Shown here: positions 8,362-17,700 of the stretch, one piece after another | How positions within the stretch are numbered: the stretch's first letter is position 1 | Layout of the letters: the number at the start of each line of letters is the position of its first letter | The notes under the pieces: generated by a model | Databases searched by the model: none | Told to the model about the DNA's origin: nothing | Seen by the model: the letters and a program-made list of their open reading frames with translations, nothing else | Assembly: GCA_910577275.1 (NCBI GenBank) | Contig: CAJTMW010000006.1 | Span: 62,001 to 126,000, forward strand | Reading direction: 5' to 3' | DNA from: an uncultured Lachnospiraceae bacterium | GTDB lineage: Bacteria > Bacillota > Clostridia > Lachnospirales > Lachnospiraceae | Length of the DNA: 64,000 nt | Program-made: the position numbers and the translations under genes

Positions 8362-8841
8362 CTAATTGAACACCACCGGCTTATCCAGAAATTCCGTCTT
8401 GATGACAATATAAGGGTAAGACGGGGAATTCTTTTTTACCCCTGTATCCGAAGGGTCAGGCCCAAGCAGCGTAGTATCCGCATAAATCGCGTTGTCCGTC
8501 AGATACAGCGCATTGACCACAATACTGTAGCCGCCGCTTACCTGTTCTCCGTAACCGATGCATATGTACAGAAATCCGTTGTCCTGATAGGTCACTTTGA
8601 AGGCGTTTCCTTTCTTCTCCTCTATTACCGCCTTGAGCTCTCCCGGTATGTTTTCCTCCGCCAGTACCGTAAATTCCAAATCCTTTATCTTTTCCATGGG
8701 GTCTTTTTCTTTTGCGCAGCCTGTAAGCAGACAGACCGCCGCTGCCGCCAGTGCGCATGTACCATATTTTACAGCCCGCAGGAAGCGGCTCCCCGGGTAA
8801 ACCTTTTGTGTACTGCAGCTTCGTATATGACTTTCTTTCAT
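8362..8841 (-). CDS. PrcB-like secreted lipoprotein
   Basis: The 159-residue protein has a basic N-terminus, a hydrophobic stretch and a lipobox (LLTGC, lipid-attached Cys near residue 42). The mature part ends with 'GGYSIVVNALYLTDNAIYADTTLLGP' and 'SYPYIVIKTEFLDKPVVF', the pattern of the PrcB C-terminal domain (PF14343). PrcB was named as a partner of the PrtP protease complex in Treponema. In Firmicutes it is a common small surface lipoprotein of unknown role. The RBS AGGAG lies five bases before the ATG. Confidence 0.75.
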   Translation of the reverse strand: MKESHIRSCSTQKVYPGSRFLRAVKYGTCALAAAAVCLLTGCAKEKDPMEKIKDLEFTVLAEENIPGELKAVIEEKKGNAFKVTYQDNGFLYICIGYGEQVSGGYSIVVNALYLTDNAIYADTTLLGPDPSDTGVKKNSPSYPYIVIKTEFLDKPVVFN

Positions 8842-8917
8842 CCTGTCTCCTGAACCGTATTTTCATCTCTTTTTACTAACTTATGTTAAGGCCGCAGAAA
8901 GAATGCTTTAAAATCAG

Positions 8918-10618
8918 TTAAGTGCCTCCGATAAGCACTTTTTTTCCGCAAAAAGCAAAGCCGTATTTCCGTATCCGCTCTTTGGGAATTCCTCTTGCCG
9001 TAAGATTCGCCTGATAATCCTTTTCCTCTATCTGGCGGAGCGCCTTCTGCACCGTGTCTGCCAGCTCCTTTTCATCATCCTCCTGCACCTTAAATTCTAT
9101 GATAATAGCATCATTTGCCTGTGTCCTGGGCTCTAGCATGATGTCGTATCGACCAAACCCGCTCTCCTTGTTCGAAGTAATCACATACTTATCCGCCAGC
9201 TCCACCATGAGCCCCAGCACAAAACCGTGATAAAAGCGCTCCGGCTGTTTTTCAGAAGGCTTTGTTCCCGTATCAAAGCTGCCAAACATCTCTGATGTCA
9301 CTTTGTTCATATAAAAGTTCATCGCCTTTATATCATTTAACATAAGCGCCTGAATAAAATCACCGTAATCGTCGCTCCCCGAAAACCAGTCCTGAATCAT
9401 ATTTTCAAACATGATATGGACTTCCTTATTTGTCAACGCCAGCTCATAGTCTGTACGTCCGGTTCTTTCTACAAAAGTACTCGAGACCACTTTCAAATAT
9501 CCGCTGGCAAGCAAAAGGCTCCAGACGGCATTCTTTTTTGTAAGTAACTGATTATACACAATCTGCTCGTCAATCTCCATATGGAGCGTTCCGCCGTGAA
9601 GCAGGCTCTCAAAGCTCTTCTTGACATTCGCGTTTCCTTCCCTGAGCAGCTTCTCCACCAGACTGTTGGCGCTGGAATTTGCCCAGTATGCTCCCGCCTC
9701 CTTTTTGTCAAGGAAATGAATAACCGACCATGGATTATAAATATCATTCCTTTCCCCGAAACAGAAACCGTCATACCAGTCTTTTACCTGCTGTTTTTCG
9801 TCGGACATGCCATATTCTTCCAGTGCCCCAAACACTTCTTCCTCTGTAAATCCAAAACTGTCCGCATATTTCTTAGACGTTGTTGTCACCACTTCCAGAT
9901 TATTCAAATCAGAGAATATGGACTCTTTACTGACTCTCGTAATCCCTGTCATAATGGCGCGTTCCAGATAAGGATTCGTTTTAAAGGTCGAATTAAACAG
10001 ACTTCTCGTAAAATCCGCCAGCTCCTTCCAGTATCCGTTTACATACGCTTCCTGCATCGGCGTATCGTATTCGTCCAGAAGAATAATGACCTTTTTCCCA
10101 TAATAGCGGCACAGATAATCGGAAAGCATTTTCAGCGACAGAGAAGCCATGTAATCCTCCATCTCCGCTGATATTTTTTGAAAATCGCTCTTTTCATTGT
10201 CGTTCAGCACATCGCTTTTGAGCAGAAAATCAAATTTGTTGTATACCAGTTGGATAATTTTAAATATTTTCTTGCGCGCTTCCTCAAAAGTAGTTTCCTT
10301 GACGTCCGCAAAGCTCAAAAAGATAACCGGATAGGTTCCCTGCAATTTTCTGTATTTGTATTCCCCGGCAGGGGATATTTCCTCCCATATGCTCAGTCCC
10401 TCAAACAAATCCCCCCGGTCCGCATAGTTTACAGAAAAAAACTTTTCCACCATACTCATGTTCAGCGTCTTGCCAAATCGCCTCGGACGGGTGAGCAGCG
10501 TCACGGCATCGCCCGACTCCCACCATTCACGTATAAACCCGGTTTTATCAATATAGAAATAATCCTTTTCCCGAACCACCTCAAAATCCTGATTTCCGAT
10601 GCCTATTTTTCTCGCCAT
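8918..10618 (-). CDS. AAA-ATPase-like / PD-(D/E)XK nuclease family protein
   Basis: The 566-residue protein has the PF09820 (AAA-ATPase-like) N-terminus: DYFYIDKTGFIREW, a Walker A variant TRPRRFGKT (residues 43-51) and Walker B VIILLDEYD (177-185). The C-terminus has the PD-(D/E)XK signature (PF08011/DUF1703 type): Asp in GRYDIMLEP, then IIIEFKV. The family is abundant in gut anaerobes and often multi-copy. Its function is unproven, and mobile-element or defence roles have been proposed. A paralogue lies at 48425-50083. It is transcribed alone. Confidence 0.85.
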   Translation of the reverse strand: MARKIGIGNQDFEVVREKDYFYIDKTGFIREWWESGDAVTLLTRPRRFGKTLNMSMVEKFFSVNYADRGDLFEGLSIWEEISPAGEYKYRKLQGTYPVIFLSFADVKETTFEEARKKIFKIIQLVYNKFDFLLKSDVLNDNEKSDFQKISAEMEDYMASLSLKMLSDYLCRYYGKKVIILLDEYDTPMQEAYVNGYWKELADFTRSLFNSTFKTNPYLERAIMTGITRVSKESIFSDLNNLEVVTTTSKKYADSFGFTEEEVFGALEEYGMSDEKQQVKDWYDGFCFGERNDIYNPWSVIHFLDKKEAGAYWANSSANSLVEKLLREGNANVKKSFESLLHGGTLHMEIDEQIVYNQLLTKKNAVWSLLLASGYLKVVSSTFVERTGRTDYELALTNKEVHIMFENMIQDWFSGSDDYGDFIQALMLNDIKAMNFYMNKVTSEMFGSFDTGTKPSEKQPERFYHGFVLGLMVELADKYVITSNKESGFGRYDIMLEPRTQANDAIIIEFKVQEDDEKELADTVQKALRQIEEKDYQANLTARGIPKERIRKYGFAFCGKKVLIGGT

Positions 10619-10764
10619 AACCTCTATCCCTCTCTGCCTGCGTCATTCCGGTTCCCCGTATTTTTCCTTTTCTGTTTACAGTATATCCGTTTCCGCTTTT
10701 AAAAGCAACAAATCCTCCACAAAAACATACTTTTACATGCTTCGCGAGCCAGCTTATTATAAAA

Positions 10765-10801
10765 AAACCACCCTGTCCGAAAATACAAAACAGGGTGGTT
10801 T
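10765..10801 (-). terminator. Rho-independent terminator of the AtuA-to-esterase operon
   Basis: AAACCACCCTGT and ACAGGGTGGTTT make a 12-bp perfect stem with a 13-base loop. On the reverse strand a run of seven Ts follows. It lies 15 bases after the esterase stop and marks the end of the nine-gene operon. Confidence 0.9.
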
Positions 10802-10815
10802 CTGTCTTTACTTAA

Positions 10816-11616
10816 TTAAATCTGGCGGCGTCCCGCCTTTGCATATCCGTCAGTACGCGGCAGCCAGTCCATAAACTTCTCAACCTCCATGTCCCAGAAC
10901 CGCCACTCGTGACCGTAGTCAGGATGCTCATCCCATGTCACGTCCGCTCCGTAAGAAATCAGCTTATCCCTAAACGCCTTATTTGCCTCATAAAGAAAAT
11001 CCTTTTGTCCGCAGGCCATATAGGCTCTGGGAAATTTCTTTCCTTCGCTGCTGATACCTTCCGCAAGGCTTTCAGGGTCAAACCGGGGATTTGCAGGCTT
11101 TTCTTCCGTCGCAGCCGCATCTCCTGTTATCAGTTTTTCCGGATTCAGCTTTACTGCCGCGGAGAAGATTCCAAAAGCTGCGAACCTTTCCGGGAAGTTC
11201 AGGGCATGTACCAGCGTACCGTACCCACCCATAGACAGCCCCGCAATATAACTATTCTCCGGTCTGTCTGAAACCGGGAACATACCGCAGACAAAATCCG
11301 GCAGTTCCTCGGAAATAAAGGTAAAGAAGTCGTCGCCTCCCACCTTTACATAGCTTTTGTTTTCAGCAGAAATATTCACCACAGCAATCTGCCTCTCTTC
11401 GGCGTACATTTCCACATTCGTATAGCCTGTCCATGTGGCATGATTGTTTCCCATACCATGAAACAAATACAGCACAGGAAATTTTTCCTTCGGTGTGTGC
11501 TTACGGCTCTCAGATAACCCCATGGACTCAGGAATCGTCACGGTGGGAATTACCACCGTGATATCCACCGTCCTTCTTAATGTATAAGAAATAAAATTAC
11601 AGGTGAATTTAGCCAT
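10816..11616 (-). CDS. Alpha/beta-hydrolase esterase (EstA/esterase D-like)
   Basis: The 266-residue protein has the tributyrin-esterase/esterase D layout: FPVLYLFHGMGNNHATW (oxyanion region), nucleophile elbow GLSMGGYG near residue 125, and catalytic His in DYGHEWRFW near the C-terminus. It lacks a signal peptide, so it acts in the cytoplasm. It is the last gene of the LacI-linked operon, 24 bases after the permease gene. Removal of acyl groups (for example acetyl or longer) from an imported glycoside is the likely job (inference). Confidence 0.82.
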   Translation of the reverse strand: MAKFTCNFISYTLRRTVDITVVIPTVTIPESMGLSESRKHTPKEKFPVLYLFHGMGNNHATWTGYTNVEMYAEERQIAVVNISAENKSYVKVGGDDFFTFISEELPDFVCGMFPVSDRPENSYIAGLSMGGYGTLVHALNFPERFAAFGIFSAAVKLNPEKLITGDAAATEEKPANPRFDPESLAEGISSEGKKFPRAYMACGQKDFLYEANKAFRDKLISYGADVTWDEHPDYGHEWRFWDMEVEKFMDWLPRTDGYAKAGRRQI

Positions 11617-11640
11617 AAAATAATAACCCCTTTCAAACTT

Positions 11641-12528
11641 TTAACCTTTTACTGCTCCCAGCATAATCCCGCTGGCAAAATATTTCTGCAGGAACGGATA
11701 CACTATCAGAATCGGTAAAATCGCCACAAAAGCAATCGCCATTCGGATAGATACCTGCGGTATTTGCATCAGCGAACCGGAATCGGCCGTGCTTTGAGAC
11801 GCCAGCGCCTGAATATCCTGAATCATACGGTTTAAAAGCGCCTGAATACTCAGCATTTCCGACTTGCTGATATAGTAAAGCCCGTTTGTCCAGTCGTTCC
11901 AGTAAGACAGCCCGGTAAACAGCCCCACCGTCACCAGTATCGGCTTTCCCAGCGGCAGAACGATTTTTTTGTAAATCGTCAGGTAGCTTGCGCCGTCAAT
12001 CTTTGCCGCCTCGTAAAGGTCCGCCGGTATACCGGTGGTAAAAAAGGTTCTCATCAGAATAATGTTAAACGCCCCTAACAGGAAGTTTGGCAGGATATAT
12101 GCCCACAGGGTATTTTTTATATGGAACATGGTTGTCCACATAATGTATGAGGGCACCAGCCCGCCGGAAAAAAGCATGGTGAAAAAAACATAAAAGCTTA
12201 TCACCCTCCGTCCTGGCAAATCTTTTAAGGACAACGGAAACGCTATCATGGAACACAGACATAACCCGGCTGCTGTCCCGATTACCGTTACCAGTATCGT
12301 AATCCCATATGCCCGGAACACGGTATTGGCATTCTGCATGATATACAGATATGCTTCCAGACTGAACTTTGCCGGAAAAAAGGAATACCCGTTAGCCACC
12401 AGCGTGTTTTCTTCCGTAATGGAAGACATAAAAAGCAAAACCAGAGGCAGAACCATGCACAGAGTCATCAACATCAAAACAATATTTATTACAGCCTGAT
12501 AGACTTTTCTTCCTTTCGATTGTACCAT
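11641..12528 (-). CDS. Carbohydrate ABC transporter permease (LplC type)
   Basis: The 295-residue membrane protein has about six hydrophobic segments and the binding-protein-dependent permease loop 'EAAKIDGASYLTIYKKIVLPLGKPIL' (EAA motif). The terminal 'YPFLQKYFASGIMLGAVKG' is characteristic of CUT1 permeases. It pairs with the LplB-type permease 11 bases upstream. No ATPase gene is in the operon, so a shared MsmX-type ATPase presumably drives it, as is common for CUT1 systems in Firmicutes. RBS AGGAGGGG. Confidence 0.92.
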   Translation of the reverse strand: MVQSKGRKVYQAVINIVLMLMTLCMVLPLVLLFMSSITEENTLVANGYSFFPAKFSLEAYLYIMQNANTVFRAYGITILVTVIGTAAGLCLCSMIAFPLSLKDLPGRRVISFYVFFTMLFSGGLVPSYIMWTTMFHIKNTLWAYILPNFLLGAFNIILMRTFFTTGIPADLYEAAKIDGASYLTIYKKIVLPLGKPILVTVGLFTGLSYWNDWTNGLYYISKSEMLSIQALLNRMIQDIQALASQSTADSGSLMQIPQVSIRMAIAFVAILPILIVYPFLQKYFASGIMLGAVKG

Positions 12529-12539
12529 AGTCCCCTCCT

Positions 12540-13466
12540 TTAGAAAATTGCGTTATCCGGGCTGGCCTTGCGCACGATGAGATTGGAAACCATCACCAGC
12601 ACGAAGCCCACCACAGACTGGAACAGACTCGCCGCAGAGGAACGCCCGATACCGCCGGAGCTTACCAGTGCTCTGTAGACATAAGTGTCAATGGTGTTTG
12701 TCACTGTAAACAGAGAGCCTGAATTTTGGGGAACCTGATAAAACAACCCGAAATCAGAGTAAAATATTTTGCCAATGTTCATAATCAGCAAAGTGATAAT
12801 GGAGGGAACCAGGCAGGGCAGCGTAATCCTTGTAATCTGCTGCCACTTGTTCGCGCCGTCCAGCTCCGCAGCCTCATAAAAGCTGTTATCGATGCCGGCG
12901 ATAGCGGCAATATAAATCAACGTACCGTATCCGACACCCTTCCAGCAGTTTGTAACGATAAGTATCAGCGGCCACCAGGTCGTGTCATTGTACCACTGTA
13001 CAGGTTCAATTCCCAGCGCCGGGAACAGCCCTTTGTTCAGCATACCGTTTTCATGGCTCAGCAGGGCAAACACAATATAGCTGACTACCACGATAGAGAT
13101 AAGGAAGGGCAGCAGCACCGCGCTCTGGTACAGTTTTTTAAGCTTATGGCTTACCACGTCCGAGATAAAAATTGCCAGCATAATACCTGCCACAGTATTA
13201 ACAATAATAAAGGCAACGTTGTAAAGCAGCGTATTTCGGATAATAATCGCAGTATCGTTGGAGCCGAACAGATAGGTGAAATTTGTAAGCCCTGCCCACG
13301 GACTGCCAAACATGCCGTCGTTAGCGTTAAATTTTTTAAACGCCACTACAATTCCCGCCATAGGAATATAATTATTGATAAAAAGGTAAATGAGTGCCGG
13401 GAGCATCATCAAATACAACGGAAGATACTGCCGCAGCTTTGCCGCGCTCAATTTTTTTCTTTCCAT
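12540..13466 (-). CDS. Carbohydrate ABC transporter permease (LplB type)
   Basis: The start is set at ATG 13466 (MERKKLSAAKL), preceded by AGGAG with normal spacing, giving 308 residues. The protein has six predicted membrane segments ('YLMMLPALIYLFINNYIPMAGI') and an EAA loop 'EAAELDGANKWQQITRITLPCL'. The 'DFGLFYQVPQNSGSLFTVTNTIDTYVYRAL' stretch is typical of LplB-like permeases, which import oligosaccharides or complex glycosides. It lies 13 bases downstream of the binding-protein gene and 11 bases upstream of the LplC-type gene. Confidence 0.92.
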   Translation of the reverse strand: MERKKLSAAKLRQYLPLYLMMLPALIYLFINNYIPMAGIVVAFKKFNANDGMFGSPWAGLTNFTYLFGSNDTAIIIRNTLLYNVAFIIVNTVAGIMLAIFISDVVSHKLKKLYQSAVLLPFLISIVVVSYIVFALLSHENGMLNKGLFPALGIEPVQWYNDTTWWPLILIVTNCWKGVGYGTLIYIAAIAGIDNSFYEAAELDGANKWQQITRITLPCLVPSIITLLIMNIGKIFYSDFGLFYQVPQNSGSLFTVTNTIDTYVYRALVSSGGIGRSSAASLFQSVVGFVLVMVSNLIVRKASPDNAIF

Positions 13467-13479
13467 AGACACTCTCCTT

Positions 13480-15041
13480 TTATTGAGCCGCAAGCCACTC
13501 GTCAAGCTGTCGCTGTTTCTCGTCCATTACGGTCTGCAGTCCTGCAGCATATAGGGCATCGTTAAATTCCTGAAATTTTTCATCAAAGTCAACCGCCCCG
13601 AAGGCCAAATCCTTCCAGTACTGGTCCCTCACAGCCACAAGCTGGGCTTCTTCCGTAGCCACAGGCGTAGAATCAAAGGTAAAGCCGTATGCTTTTGATG
13701 TCGTAATACCTGAATTATAAACTTCATACTGCTCCCAGATGTCGGCGGGGTTGCCCGTCCACGGATGACCTGCAAACTGATTGGGATACACATAGCCAAA
13801 GTCATTATGATAGCCTACGCTGTTGGCATCCACTCCGTCGGGATAAGCTGCAAGACCATCCTCTGTGAGCACCCAGTCCTCGCCCTCAATACCCCAGTTA
13901 ATCAAATCATTAAATTCCTGGCTGGTATAAATCCAGTTTAAGAATATAGCGGCTTTCTGCGGGTCTTTGGAAGCGTTTGCAACAGAAATCAGCGCTGAAT
14001 TTACCGCATTGGTATTTTTCATGGCATCTCCAAGGGGAATCACTTCCACTTCATAACCCGTCTGCGCCAGTTTTTCAACATTGGTGTTCGGCTTCACGTT
14101 AGCAATGAAAGAGAAACAGTTTCCCGCCTTCATTTTCAACTCGCCGGAATCCTGATTTACCGCGATATCCTGAGACAGATATCCTTTTGTAAACCATTCC
14201 CTGCCAATCTGACAGAAATTTTTCCACTGTTCGGACTCAAACCAGTTGGTGACGGTAGTGGTCTGCCCGTAATTTTCCAGAACGCCAAAGTCGCTCCCAA
14301 GGTTGTCCATATAGGAAAGGTCCTGCAATCCCATAATAGATGTTCCATCCATACAAATCATATCAGGATGGGCTTCTTTCACTTTTGCAAAGAGTTCTGT
14401 AATCTGGTTAAAAGAGGAATAATCGTCGGGACTTACATTAAAATCCTCCACTTTATAACCCAGTTCGTCAAAGATGTCCTTGCGCACAATCAGGCCTGCC
14501 GGATAGCCGCGCTCCTTCATCTGTCCCAGACCTACAAGGAAATCTCCGATATATCCGCATTCCGCGTCCTCGCCCAGTACCTCAAACGCCCCCTGTAATT
14601 CATTGGTATACTGAGACAAATCCACTACATATTGGGACTCGATATAAGTGGAAAAGCGGTCCGCAAATGCAAGGAAAATATCCAGAGGCTCGTTGGCCGC
14701 CAGCATCATGGAAATCTGATTGTTATAGGTTCCCCAAGTCATAGGAATCATATTGACCTTCATATTCAGTTCTTTCAGTGCCAGCTCGTTAATTGCCTCA
14801 TTTACCTTTTGCTGATTAGGGCCTTCCTGCGCTACCATATACTGAAAATTAATCTCATAAGGTTCTTCGTCAAAATTGATTTCTGCAGAAGCTCCTGTAT
14901 CCTGCACTTCTGCCGATGCATCGGAACCGGAATTACCCCCCCGGATGAATTATCAGACGAATTTCCCCCTCCGCATCCTGAAATCGAAGAAACCGTCACG
15001 ATAGCTGTCAATAACAGTGCTAAAATCTTTTTTACCTTCAT
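13480..15041 (-). CDS. Extracellular solute-binding lipoprotein, frameshifted at a G7 run
   Basis: The reading frame begins at ATG 15041 (MKVKKILALLLTAIVTVSS) with lipobox ISGC (Cys23). It runs to SSGG and then leaves frame at a run of seven C on the forward strand (14936-14942, seven G in the mRNA). From there the mature protein continues in the next frame as NSGSDASAEVQDTG and on to the stop at 13480, about 475 further residues of an LplA-like family 1 binding protein. Eight or five Gs would restore one continuous frame of about 520 residues. The two halves are otherwise intact. The cause may be phase variation, a fixed mutation or a base-calling error. The gene feeds the LplB/LplC permeases that follow. 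Confidence 0.85.
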
Positions 15042-15093
15042 ACTTTTTTCCTTTCCTGGCATTCGCCATCTGTGTTTATCCTGTACTTCCAAT

Positions 15094-15924
15094 TTACGCT
15101 TCTTTTTTATAGACAAAAGAAGCTCCTCCATACTGGGCGCGTTCCAAATCGCCTGCCGCCCCGAACATTCCGTCTTTCGTATACGGTGGGAATCCAAAGC
15201 CGGCAGTATCCGGCATAATCTCTGCTGTTCCTGCCAGAATTTGCTCCGATAAGGCAATGTAATCATCCAGATAGCCTTTATACAGCGGTGTTCCGTTGTG
15301 AGCCGGACAGATAACGTCAAATTCCTTTTCCCGGCTTTTCAGCTTTTTCATATTTTCCAGATGAGCGGCCACGACGTCTTTCACGGGTATTATCTGATTT
15401 CTTACAAACAATAACACCTGTCCCGCCTCCATCTCGTCTCCGGAATACAATCCGCGCCCTTGCCTGTCCAGAAGCGCAATGCTGCTTTCATGGTGTGCCG
15501 GAATTTCGAAAACCTCCACTTCTCTGCCGCCCAGGTCAAACACGTATCCCTCCCGCACAGTATGTACCTGATAATCAGGGTGCGGCTTGCTGTCAAAGTC
15601 CTTCTGCATTTCCGGGCTGAATGCTTTTTTCATTACACTCTCTGCCCCCGGACCGGCCCAGACTTCTTCCCACCATGGATTGCCTCCTGTGTGGTCAAAA
15701 TGCCCATGGGAATTTACCACCGTCACCGGCTTGTCCGTAATGCCTTCTACAAACTCACGCAGATTTCCCACTCCGTAAGCCGTGTCGAACAAAAGAGCTC
15801 TCTCCTTTCCGATAAGCAGATAGCAATACACGTTTCCAAAGTTGATTGTCCATGTGTCAGGCGCGGTCATCCACTTTCCATACATCACTCCTCTCTCATC
15901 AATGTTTGTGTTTCGGTATGTCAT
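15094..15924 (-). CDS. MBL-fold metallo-hydrolase
   Basis: The 276-residue protein has the metallo-beta-lactamase signature NSHGHFDHTGG (near 82-92), later ligands His in IPAHHESS, Asp in YSGDEMEAG and His in ICPAHNGTP. The start 'TWTINFGNVYCYLLIGKERALLFDTAYG' is typical. MBL-fold enzymes cleave thioesters, lactones or phosphoesters; the substrate is unknown. Within this operon a lactonase or acyl-thioesterase step would fit (inference). RBS GGGAGGAGG. The binding-protein gene follows 52 bases later. Confidence 0.88.
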   Translation of the reverse strand: MTYRNTNIDERGVMYGKWMTAPDTWTINFGNVYCYLLIGKERALLFDTAYGVGNLREFVEGITDKPVTVVNSHGHFDHTGGNPWWEEVWAGPGAESVMKKAFSPEMQKDFDSKPHPDYQVHTVREGYVFDLGGREVEVFEIPAHHESSIALLDRQGRGLYSGDEMEAGQVLLFVRNQIIPVKDVVAAHLENMKKLKSREKEFDVICPAHNGTPLYKGYLDDYIALSEQILAGTAEIMPDTAGFGFPPYTKDGMFGAAGDLERAQYGGASFVYKKEA

Positions 15925-15982
15925 ACCATATACCTCCTCCCTTTTTTATAACAATAGAAGTTATTTAATGCTCCTATATGTT

Positions 15983-17671
15983 TCATGCTTTTCCTAAAAC
16001 CGGAATCTCCAGCCAGGATGGGTGTACCGCTTCACAGCATATCTGCTGATGCGCTGTTTTCGTCTGTCTCTGTTCAGACCAGATTCCCGGATAATTACTG
16101 TGTATGGCATACTGGGGAAAATCCGAGGATGAAATATCAATCCGTATGCGGCTTCCCGCTTTCACTTCCCACACAATATCCCACATATCCACGCAGACTT
16201 CCGCAATTTCCCCCGGATGATACCTTTCCGGGCAGTCAGCGGCAATTGTAGTGATGGACGAACGGATATTGACAGATGTTCCGTCCGCTCTCATTTCCAT
16301 AATTTTTGCCGAAAAGGCCGTATCTTCACAGTCGCTTATCACGCTTAAATGCACTCTTAACTTCCCGCCTATCGTCAGCTTCTCTGATAGAGGCCTGGAG
16401 ACAAACGAGACCACGTCATCGCGAAATCCCGCCTCCGGCTGAAATAAACTTCCAACCTTATCCATGGAGCGCAGCATTGCCTCGGCTCCCAATGACGGTA
16501 CGGGATTTTCCGGGTCATAATCATACTCTGCCCCTCCGGCACACTCATCTTGCTCAAAGGTCAGTTCCCTTGCATTTTTCACTTTTTCCGAATAATTTCC
16601 TGATAAATAAAGCTTTCTGATTTCTTTTACCGGCATCGGCCACGCCCCGGGTTCTATCCACTTATCCGCTCCTATAACATAGACTTCCGTTTTTTTCTGC
16701 GGCTCTCTTTCCTCCACCAGCAAATCCCAAAACCACTTTGTCATGGAAACGATTTCGCTGTTCTGCAAATTTTCGGGGTCTTCCCACCCGATGCAGTTTT
16801 GCCCGGAATGATTCCAACAGCCCAGCCGCAGCGTACTCTTTTCTCTGGCTTCCTCCGACAGCTTTTCATAGGATTTGATTGCGCTTCCCAAATGATGGTC
16901 ATACCACGCATCTGTTATAAACAAAGGAATTTTCACCCTGGAAGGTATTTCACTCAGCATTTTCCAGAATCCCTCCTGCCAGTAGGGGGCATCCGCCGTC
17001 GTCGCCGTCACCCAGTCCCGATACCAGGGAAGCCTCCTGCCCCAGAGCGCTTCGTCTACTTCCACATGCGGCCTGTATTTGCAGCTTTCCATATAGTCCG
17101 CTCTGACCTCATATCCGGCGTTTTCCATTGCCCATGCAGTCAATACATCATGGCGGAATAATCCCTTTTCATAGGCGGATGTAAAGCGGTCTGTGCCATA
17201 AACGCCCAGATACATTCCCCTCACCTTATCCGGTATGCAATCAGCCATACACCAGCCCGTCAGCGCCAGATAGGAGCCTCCCCAATACCCCACATTTTTC
17301 ACCCATGGGAGCGCGCAAAGCCACTGAAGAGTGTCTATACCATCTTTGCGCTCGTTTACATTCGGGTTCCACTCTCCCTCTGACTCCCCTGTTCCTCTGC
17401 AAAACTGTAAAACTACCCCGAAGCCTCTTTTTGCAAGCTCCCTTCCGTGCAGCTTATATATTTCCAATGCATGGGCATAGGGCGAACGCTGAAGAATTAC
17501 CGGCACAGCCCCGTCTTTACAGCCACGGAAAATATAGGTTTTCAAAGCCGCTCCGTCGGACATGGGAAGCATCATTTCATCACAATAAGTTTCCTCATAA
17601 ATTACCGGCAGGCCTGACGCTTCATATTCCTTCAAGATTCTCTGTTTTATTTGTTCCAGTTCGTTTATCAT
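15983..17671 (-). CDS. CocE/NonD-family (peptidase S15-type) hydrolase
   Basis: I choose ATG 17671 (MINELEQIKQ) because AGGAG precedes it by five bases; this gives 562 residues. The alpha/beta hydrolase half has 'DGAALKTYIFRG', 'RGTGESEGEW' and the nucleophile elbow GYWGGSYLALTGW. The C-terminal jelly-roll is seen in 'LRVHLSVISDCEDTAFSAKIMEM' and 'GSRIRIDISSSDFPQYAIHSN'. CocE and NonD hydrolyse esters (cocaine, nonactin), and relatives cleave amides. There is no signal peptide. It is likely to cleave an acyl ester intracellularly to release the acid for CoA activation (inference). Confidence 0.88.
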   Translation of the reverse strand: MINELEQIKQRILKEYEASGLPVIYEETYCDEMMLPMSDGAALKTYIFRGCKDGAVPVILQRSPYAHALEIYKLHGRELAKRGFGVVLQFCRGTGESEGEWNPNVNERKDGIDTLQWLCALPWVKNVGYWGGSYLALTGWCMADCIPDKVRGMYLGVYGTDRFTSAYEKGLFRHDVLTAWAMENAGYEVRADYMESCKYRPHVEVDEALWGRRLPWYRDWVTATTADAPYWQEGFWKMLSEIPSRVKIPLFITDAWYDHHLGSAIKSYEKLSEEAREKSTLRLGCWNHSGQNCIGWEDPENLQNSEIVSMTKWFWDLLVEEREPQKKTEVYVIGADKWIEPGAWPMPVKEIRKLYLSGNYSEKVKNARELTFEQDECAGGAEYDYDPENPVPSLGAEAMLRSMDKVGSLFQPEAGFRDDVVSFVSRPLSEKLTIGGKLRVHLSVISDCEDTAFSAKIMEMRADGTSVNIRSSITTIAADCPERYHPGEIAEVCVDMWDIVWEVKAGSRIRIDISSSDFPQYAIHSNYPGIWSEQRQTKTAHQQICCEAVHPSWLEIPVLGKA

Positions 17672-17700
17672 ATTTACTCCTGACATTCACCTGTTTTTTG

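Noticed and set aside
12726..13565. Forward open frame of 279 codons
   Set aside because: Antisense to the LplB-type permease; no RBS or family features.
14832..15320. A separate 162-residue gene
   Set aside because: Only its MKVKKILALL...SSGG part is real; it is the 5' part of the frameshifted binding-protein gene and the rest is out-of-frame sequence.
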